Shown: in pieces, positions 58,501 to 64,000 of the stretch
How positions within the stretch are numbered: position 1 is the stretch's first letter
Layout of the letters: each line of letters starts with the position of its first letter
Source of the DNA: Massospora cicadina
Lineage: Eukaryota > Entomophthoromycota > Entomophthoromycetes > Entomophthorales > Entomophthoraceae
Direction: 5' to 3'
Length of the DNA stretch: 64,000 nt
Assembly (NCBI GenBank): GCA_022478985.1
Contig: JAKSZP010013326.1
Coordinates: 84,356 to 148,355 of the forward strand
Position numbers and translations under genes: made by a program
The notes under the pieces: model-generated
What the model was told of the DNA's origin: nothing
Databases searched by the model: none
The model's input: the letters and a program-made list of their open reading frames with translations, nothing else

Positions 58501-58979
58501 TTAGGGGCGAGGATTGCTTAAAAGCATGGGTGTAATTTCTGTCCACTGGAAAATGCATGATTATTGGATTCGCAATCATTGCTGATGTTTCAACAGAGGC
58601 TGCAAGCAGATATGTTAGTTACAGTGCGGCTGCTAAAGTTTAGAGTACGTTGGTAGAAGAAATTTTATTAGCAGAGCAGGTTGAGAAACAATTGGCTTAG
58701 TGCAAAACTGGTGGGAGGATCTCTTGTCTCAGGAAAAGGCCAGTCACCCTCAGTGGCTTGTAGAGGTCAAGGAGGTTGGCTAGGATTATCCAGAAATTTT
58801 GGGAATATCCTTGGAGAGGTCCACCAGGAAAAATGAAAGGATTTGAGAAGAACAGGAGGTCAGGGACCCATGAAGAACAATGGTCCCAAACCTACCTTAC
58901 TTGAAAATTTTCAATCTGAGAAGGCTTTAAACATTATATAACTTCTTTACTTTATCCTTGAATATTATTCCAGTGGAGG

Positions 58980-59160
58980 TAAATTACAAGGTCAGATGGA
59001 GAAGGTGTTGGCCCTGGTGAATACAAGGGCTGAGGAAAACTATGCGGAATTCGCCTTGGCAGAACATTTGAAGCTGGAAATGAAGAGAGGTCCTGGTGTG
59101 GTATTTGCTGACGTGTTTAGAGAGCTCCCTCATGGCGTTTAGAGCCTTTGATAATTTTTT
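58980..59160 (+). pseudogene. Gypsy retropepsin, active site altered
   Basis: One frame reads ALVNTRAEENYAEFALAEHL where ALVDTGA is expected: Asp to Asn and Gly to Arg, both explained by single G-to-A changes. It continues with KLEMKRGPGVVFAD. Inactive. It lies between gag-like and RT regions on the plus strand. Confidence 0.72.
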
Positions 59161-59399
59161 GGTAGAGCCCTTTTTTGTCAAAAGAGAGTTTCTGTGCAAT
59201 CATAAATCTGGCTCATCCTTTGGTATTGGGGATGCGATGGTGGCATCATTTCCAGCCCCAGGTTGATCTGCAGCATAATAAAATTACTTTAAATCTGCAG
59301 ATGGGGCCTCAGATGAGATGGAAAATGGAGGTTGGGAGCGAGGTTCCAAGTGGACGTAGGAACTTGGGTGGAATGCATAGGTAGAGCTATAAGCTGAAT

Positions 59400-60735
59400 T
59401 TAGCAACTTTATTGGTGTATTTGGTCCTATCAGAAACTCGCCTATTCCCCCTACTAGTTCTTTTGCGTTTTCATTCCAGTTCAAGGAAGGGTCAGAGCTT
59501 CCCAGGGAATGTCCAGTATACCCTCTTAACAAACTAGCGAAAAAAGCATTAGAGGGACATGTGAAATCTATGTTAGACAAAGGTATGATCAAACCTTCTA
59601 AGTCGCAGGTGGTGTCTCCTGTGCTACTGGTGCTGAAAGCAAGTGGCGAACTACTCCCATGCGTGGATTTCCAGAGTCTTAACATGATCACTGAGCCTGA
59701 TCTATATCCAATTCCTTTGTTGTAGGATATTTTCCCAATGGTTACAGATGCACCATTTTTACAAAGCTTGACCTTGTGGACGCATGTAATCAGGTACTAG
59801 TGAGAGAGAACATCAGCAATACACAGCGTTCAAGTGTCACCTGGGGGTGTATCAGTATTGTGTAATACCATTCAGTCTTAAGAATGCTCTAGCAGTGTTT
59901 TACCAGATTATTGACCATGTCCTTAGAGAAATGATCGGTCAATGATGTGCCACCTATATGGATTATATTTTAGTGTTTTTGTGGTCCCAAGAGGATCATG
60001 TATGAGATGTTTGGGAAGTTCTGGGGGCGATTGGCCGGATGGGTCTGAGTATGAAATCTTCCAAGTGTGAATTCAATTGAAGCTCAATGACTTTCCTAGG
60101 CAACGTAGTTTTCCAGAACGGATTGGGGGTATGTCCAGATAAGCTGCGTGCGGTGCAAGCATGGAAGGCACCTACTGATCAAATGGGGGTGCAGAGTTTT
60201 TTTGTGAACATTGAACTTCCTATGTTGGTTTGTGAAGAATCTATCCCAAATGGCCTTACCTCTTATGCACCTAACATGGGAGGTTCCATTAGTGTGGGAA
60301 AGGAAAGAGGAGCAGGCATTCAAATTACTGAAGAATAAGTCATTTACCATGCCTGTGTTGGCCCATCCGGATCCCAGGAGGCCATTTGTGGTGGAAACTT
60401 CTGTCTCAAATTATGCCATAGGTGCAGTGTTGCTTCATGAGGGGGAAGACAGGCTGGAACAACCCATGTGTTACTTTAGCCACAAAATGCTCCTCACTGA
60501 AACGAATTATCCAATATGATAAAGAACTGCTGGCGGTAATGGCAGCCTTGCAGGAATGGCAGCACAACACGATCTATGCCAGACACCCTTTTGTTATTAA
60601 AAAGGACCATAAGGCATTGGAATATTATAATGAACCCAGGAAGATGAACCAGCGGCAAGCCATACTGCATGTAGAGCTAGTCCAATATAACTTCCAGGTA
60701 GAGTACAGGCCAGGATCATCAAATCTCCTATAATA
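59400..60735 (+). pseudogene. Gypsy reverse transcriptase and RNase H
   Basis: It reads FTKLDLVDACNQVLVRE (motif A, about 59758-59808), after frameshifts a palm region with TYMDYILVFLWSQEDHV (about 59950-60000) in which YMDD has become YMDY, then MTFLGNVVFQNGLGVCPDKL (60087-60150). The RT connection and RNase H are open over 60211-60519 (LAHPDPRRPFVVETSVSNYA, then GAVLLHEG) and 60422-60733 (YDKELLAVMAALQEWQH, HKALEYYNEPRKMNQRQA). The second catalytic Asp is lost, so the RT is dead. Confidence 0.9.
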
Positions 60736-60799
60736 CTGGTTGAGTCGAGACAAGGGCTTAGTGTATAAGAAGAAGGAACTGGAGGAGTTTAATACAGCC

Positions 60800-61835
60800 A
60801 CAATGTTTCAATCAACCAATTCGTGATGATTGAGGGTGGTGAAATTGAGTTGGGCGAGGAAGTCCTTCCAGAAGAAAATAAGTTCAGATTCAGCCAGCAA
60901 CTGTAAGCTGAGATGAAGGAGGGATGGTCGCATGAGCACCATAGACTTCATGAAGAGGCGTGGGGTGTTATACCACAATTCTCCTGTATGGGTGCCCAAC
61001 CCATTATTACAATGGGAGGTAATATGGGTCTCTCATGATCATCCATTTCAGGTCATCCAGGAGTGGGTAAGACAGTGGAGTTGATTTGGTAAGACTATTT
61101 GCGGCTGGGCCTGTATAGGGATTTCAAGAAGTACGTGGAGGAGTGTCTGGTATAAATGAGAGTGAAGCCCTCAAGGGAGCTGCTATCAGGTAAGGTAAAC
61201 CCACTCAGATACTACATGCACCATAAAGTTCAATTATCATTGATTTCATAATGTGTCTTATGAAGGTGCAGGGGAAGGATGCAGTTAAGGTGGTCATGAA
61301 TAGATTGACCAAATATACTGAGATTTTCCTATGCACCAGGAGATTTTTGGCAAAGGATGCAGTAAGGATATTCATTCATGAAGTGTTCTCCTGGTTTGGC
61401 TTACCTGAGGAAATTATTTTGGACCATGGTACACAAGTTGTCTCAAAATTCTGGTCAAGTTTGCTGGGGAATTTGGAAATAAGGCCTGGTCAGTCCTTGG
61501 TGTACCATCTTTAATCTGGTGGTCAAATGGAGAGGGTGAATCAGATATTTGAGCAGCATCTCTGATATCTTTTTTGATTGGCATGATGACTGGGTTTTGT
61601 GGGTTTGGATGGCCCAGTTCAATTATAACAATCATTGTCAATCTTTAATGGAAATGACACCATTTTTTGCAAATCATGGTTTCAATCCCATATCAAATGG
61701 GGGATCTGTAAGCGGAGTGTGTCAGGAGGCAGATGGGATGGTGTGTACCATGGTGGATGTCACAATTACAATATGACTTGATGGTAATTGTGGGACAGCT
61801 AGGGCGAATTGGGAAAAATCCGCTGAAGATGATAT
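60800..61835 (+). pseudogene. Gypsy integrase
   Basis: Zinc region remains around 61040-61150 (SGHPGVGKTVELIW, YVEECLV). The core frame 61251-61514 reads KVVMNRLTKYTEIFLC, then LPEEIILDHGTQVVSKFWSS (second catalytic Asp), followed after a stop by GGQMERVNQIFEQHL, which supplies the Glu. The C-terminal part (WVLWVWMAQFNYNNH, MTPFFANHGFNPI, 61590-61690) fades out near 61835. Frameshifts and stops make it inactive. No chromodomain recognised. Confidence 0.87.
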
Positions 61836-61839
61836 CAGT

Positions 61840-62235
61840 TACAATTCTTTGAGTGCCTCGAGATGAGGTGATATTGGGATATAACAGATTATTATTGGAT
61901 CGACTCTAAATAAGGTGATAAGGTGATGTCAACATTCGATGAATACAAAGTAAATCGCCTATGATTAGGGTGATAGAGGATTAGAGAATAACAAGCTGAA
62001 TTCAAGGAGAATCGGTGGAATAGAATAGCCCAAACTATGAGAGCAGTATTGCCTGAAGCTGCAGTATATAAGCGAGATGGGCGATTGAGAGAAGTAAGTT
62101 GTTAATAGTAAAGAGAGAATGGGACAGCGAAAGATCGCTGAATTAACAAAATAAATAAAGAGTTGATTGGGGCAATTGCTTCTATTTTTAAGTATATTTT
62201 CAAGTGCATCGAAGGACCAACGATCCCCACATCAT
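61840..62235 (+). repeat. LTR-like region with TATA and polyadenylation-like signals
   Basis: After the integrase the sequence is non-coding, with tatataag at 62066-62073, aataaataaa near 62150 and a possible end GATCCCCACA at 62222-62231. This looks like an LTR in plus orientation, but no second copy exists in the window and no target duplication fits, so the borders are open. Confidence 0.4.
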
Positions 62236-62604
62236 CTGTCTGTTTCTCAGTGAGTTCTGTCAGGGAAACTGGAGCGCAGGAGGTCGCTGGAGGGAAAGAC
62301 ACGGGCCAAAGCTAATACAACAAGGCTAAGTTACCCAACAAAATGAAGAGACGTCCTAAACAGTCAGTATTGTGTTTCCATATAACTTTTTGGAGCAAAA
62401 CGCATACCAAACTGGCCACAACCATCAGGGACAAGAGACCCTGGGAGCTGGGAAGGGTGGCGTAAAATCCAAGGCTAAGTCCAAATAAATATGAGGAGGC
62501 GGAGCCAGTGGAATAGTTGGCGGAGTGGGTGGAGGGCTCACGTACAGCAGGGGGTGCAAAACAGAGTTGAAAATGAACTCCAGCCATCACAAATCGTCAG
62601 AGAA

Positions 62605-62638
62605 GTATATTTTTTGTTCAATAAAACAAAAAATATAC
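62605..62638. repeat. Perfect 14-bp inverted repeat (hairpin)
   Basis: gtatattttttgtt (62605-62618) and aacaaaaaatatac (62625-62638) are exact complements around the loop caataa. Origin unknown; it may mark the edge of the LTR ending at 63124. Confidence 0.8.
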
Positions 62639-62639
62639 A

Positions 62640-63124
62640 GGAAATGTGCCCAAAAAACCTAGACTTTATTAGGGTGATCAGAATATCTGAGAAAAGCAAA
62701 GCCTTTCTCATCTTGGGACTTAATTTATAGGGGGTTGCTTCACAAAGATTCCAGTGGTTATTAAAATCTGATATGAGCTACAAATTCGTCGTTTTTCAAC
62801 AAAATCAAAATTTTTCAAATTTGCCCAGATTTTGTAACCTCATATCTGGTGATTTTCTGGGTCTCAAGTTCGATTCCCACCTGGGATTTTGCCTCAAATA
62901 AGCCATTTTCCTCATCACTGGCTGGCAAAGCCAATACCATTTTTTGTCAATGACCTTAGATAGGTCATTGGTGACCCTTAGGGGTTCTGGTCTCTGCCCC
63001 AAGGGCTTGTTGGACTTGGCTTTAGAGGGGTGGTTAATTCCAGGAAATATGTCACTAGCTGTGACAGGTTCAACCTGTACAAACAATATGGCGGATCCTA
63101 ACAATACCGTCCAATTTTATAACA
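62640..63124 (+). repeat. Probable LTR end of a gypsy element extending beyond the window (family E)
   Basis: Ends TTTTATAACA at 63124, immediately before a primer-binding-like sequence and a gag-like region. The 5' edge is not defined. A pol III B-box-like agttcgattcc lies at 62868-62878. Confidence 0.5.
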
Positions 63125-63142
63125 TTGGTGCTCACTACAGGG
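63125..63142 (+). promoter_or_regulatory. Putative primer-binding site of family E
   Basis: ttggtgctcactacaggg follows the LTR end and agrees at 11 of 12 positions of the core tggtgctcacta with the sites at 17957 (family B) and 50301 (family C). Confidence 0.6.
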
Positions 63143-63192
63143 GGCCCATTGATTAACCACCAACCACTCTGAGACTCCAGTTGCCAGCCATG

Positions 63193-64000
63193 CCTTACAC
63201 AGCCTGTGTTGCTGGGGAATCTTCATGGAACACTGTACCAGCTGGATATGAGGAACTCAAACTTACCTTAGACGCAGTGCTCAAAAACCAAAATAAACTC
63301 CTTCAAGAACGAGATGCTGTCACGCACCAGCTTGATAGCACGTTTAGCTAAATGCAAATCTTGGGACAACAAAACAAAGAAACTCACCAACTGATTGAAT
63401 GATACCATTAAACAGCTGCAGTGCGAGGAGCAAAGACTGACCAATACTTCTCTGTCTTCTCGCTGGGACAAGGATGACCATCAAGAGGAGGCATCATATG
63501 AGGAAAATTATAACGCTGGTCAGAGCTACTACACCCAGGATGTTAGTACCAGATACAAGTATGAGTTGGAACGCCACTTCCCTTAAGTAATGGCAGTACC
63601 GCCCATGGCAGAAGGTCACACTACCCCTGAAGTGGCAGACATCCCAGCTTCCTCTGACCCAGCTTTTCATTGGGAAACTTCTTTCAGATCTCAACCCATT
63701 CCTCAGTATAGGCCCAAACTTCATGAACGGGATGAGGAGGTTAATATCAGAAATTACCCCTATTTAATCGAAATGGGAACATTCATGGGTTCTTCAAATT
63801 GTTTGAGTTTGCAGCGGAAGGTGCATCTGATAGATGGAAGGCCAAGTTGTTGATATCCGCCTTGGATGTTGGGAGTGCTGATCAGGTCACCTATTACCTC
63901 CCGAGTAGCTCTGTAACCTATTAGGGTGTGAAGTTACCATACCCTACCTGTTTGGAAGCCTCAAAGATGTCACAGAAGAAAGCAGAATTCTTAACAATTG
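63193..64000 (+). pseudogene. Gag of family E gypsy element, continues past window end
   Basis: Begins near ATGCCTTACACAGCC (63193), with ELKLTLDAVLKNQNKLLQER, a Gln/Glu-rich coiled coil that continues over stops (NDTIKQLQCEEQRLTNTSL), then an acidic linker (63460-63590), and at 63780-64000 FFKLFEFAAEGASDRWKAKL and LPYPTCLEASKMSQKKAEFL, the start of a capsid-like domain. At least three stops or frameshifts. Position after an LTR and PBS supports gag. The rest lies outside the window. Confidence 0.6.

Noticed and set aside
61789..62231. LTR with ends TGTGGGAC...GATCCCCACA
   Set aside because: The left end falls inside sequence that still reads like the integrase C-terminus, and flanks GTAAT/TCATC do not match; kept only as an LTR-like region with open borders.
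62820..63020. tRNA-derived SINE suggested by the B-box-like agttcgattcc at 62868
   Set aside because: No A box at the right distance, no poly-A or short-repeat tail, and no second copy in the window; the region fits an LTR end as well.
1..64000. CRISPR arrays, rRNA genes or complete tRNA genes
   Set aside because: No regularly spaced short repeats, no rRNA-like conserved blocks and no cloverleaf with both A and B boxes were seen.
1..64000. A defence system, biosynthetic cluster or other cellular gene system
   Set aside because: All recognisable proteins are transposon proteins (RT, RNase H, integrase, protease, Gag, Rep, helicase, endonuclease); no co-directed set of host genes exists.

Overview
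The window is eukaryotic, repeat-dominated DNA. I recognise no intact host gene, no rRNA and no tRNA. Almost everything that can be identified is decayed transposable-element sequence: non-LTR (LINE) elements, at least six Ty3/gypsy-type LTR retrotransposons or LTR families, and one Helitron-type rolling-circle element of the Helentron class (replication initiator, helicase and endonuclease). AT-rich DNA without recognisable coding lies between them. The lineage is not resolved. A fragment near 7 kb resembles a protein family I remember mainly from animal genomes, and Helentrons with an endonuclease are known from animals, fungi and oomycetes. Chromodomain gypsy elements occur in fungi, plants and vertebrates. 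An animal or a fungus with a large methylated genome would fit.

Layout. 1-5.0 kb: LINE on the minus strand (ORF1 with a zinc knuckle; ORF2 with endonuclease, reverse transcriptase and C-terminal zinc motif), 3' end outside the window. 5.0-13.7 kb: AT-rich, with an ultrashort LINE tail (6.25 kb), a fragment of the animal-type family (6.8-7.2 kb) and a gypsy gag-protease-RT relic (7.5-10.4 kb, minus). About 13.7-30.2 kb: one Helentron on the plus strand, cut into four pieces by a solo LTR (14376-15530), a complete gypsy element of another family (16824-25090) and a second solo LTR (25666-27094). Removing each insert plus one copy of its 5-bp target duplication rejoins the Helentron reading frame.

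30.2-40.2 kb: an unrecognised 175-codon reading frame, an LTR copy (33.1-33.9 kb), the 3' half of a chromodomain gypsy element (34508-37540, minus) and a 5'-truncated LINE (37.5-39.1 kb, plus). 40.2-47.5 kb: a gypsy element (family D) whose 5' LTR holds another solo LTR and whose pol is split by a roughly 1.1-kb palindrome made of two head-to-head LTRs of its own family. 47.5-64 kb: two more ultrashort LINE tails, and a gypsy element whose Gag is interrupted after its eighth codon by a complete chromodomain gypsy element (50378-56455, perfect 5-bp duplication AACCC). Further gag, protease, RT, RNase H and integrase remains follow to about 61.8 kb, then LTR-like DNA, and from 63.1 kb the start of another gag.

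The best observations are structural. The nesting can be proven from target duplications and restored frames. Three LINE insertions are only about 18-37 bp long, each with 17-18-bp target duplications. A block of four hairpin-like units of about 200 bp is duplicated on both sides of pol in the 16.8-25.1 kb element. I see no evidence of a new cellular system such as defence or secondary metabolism.
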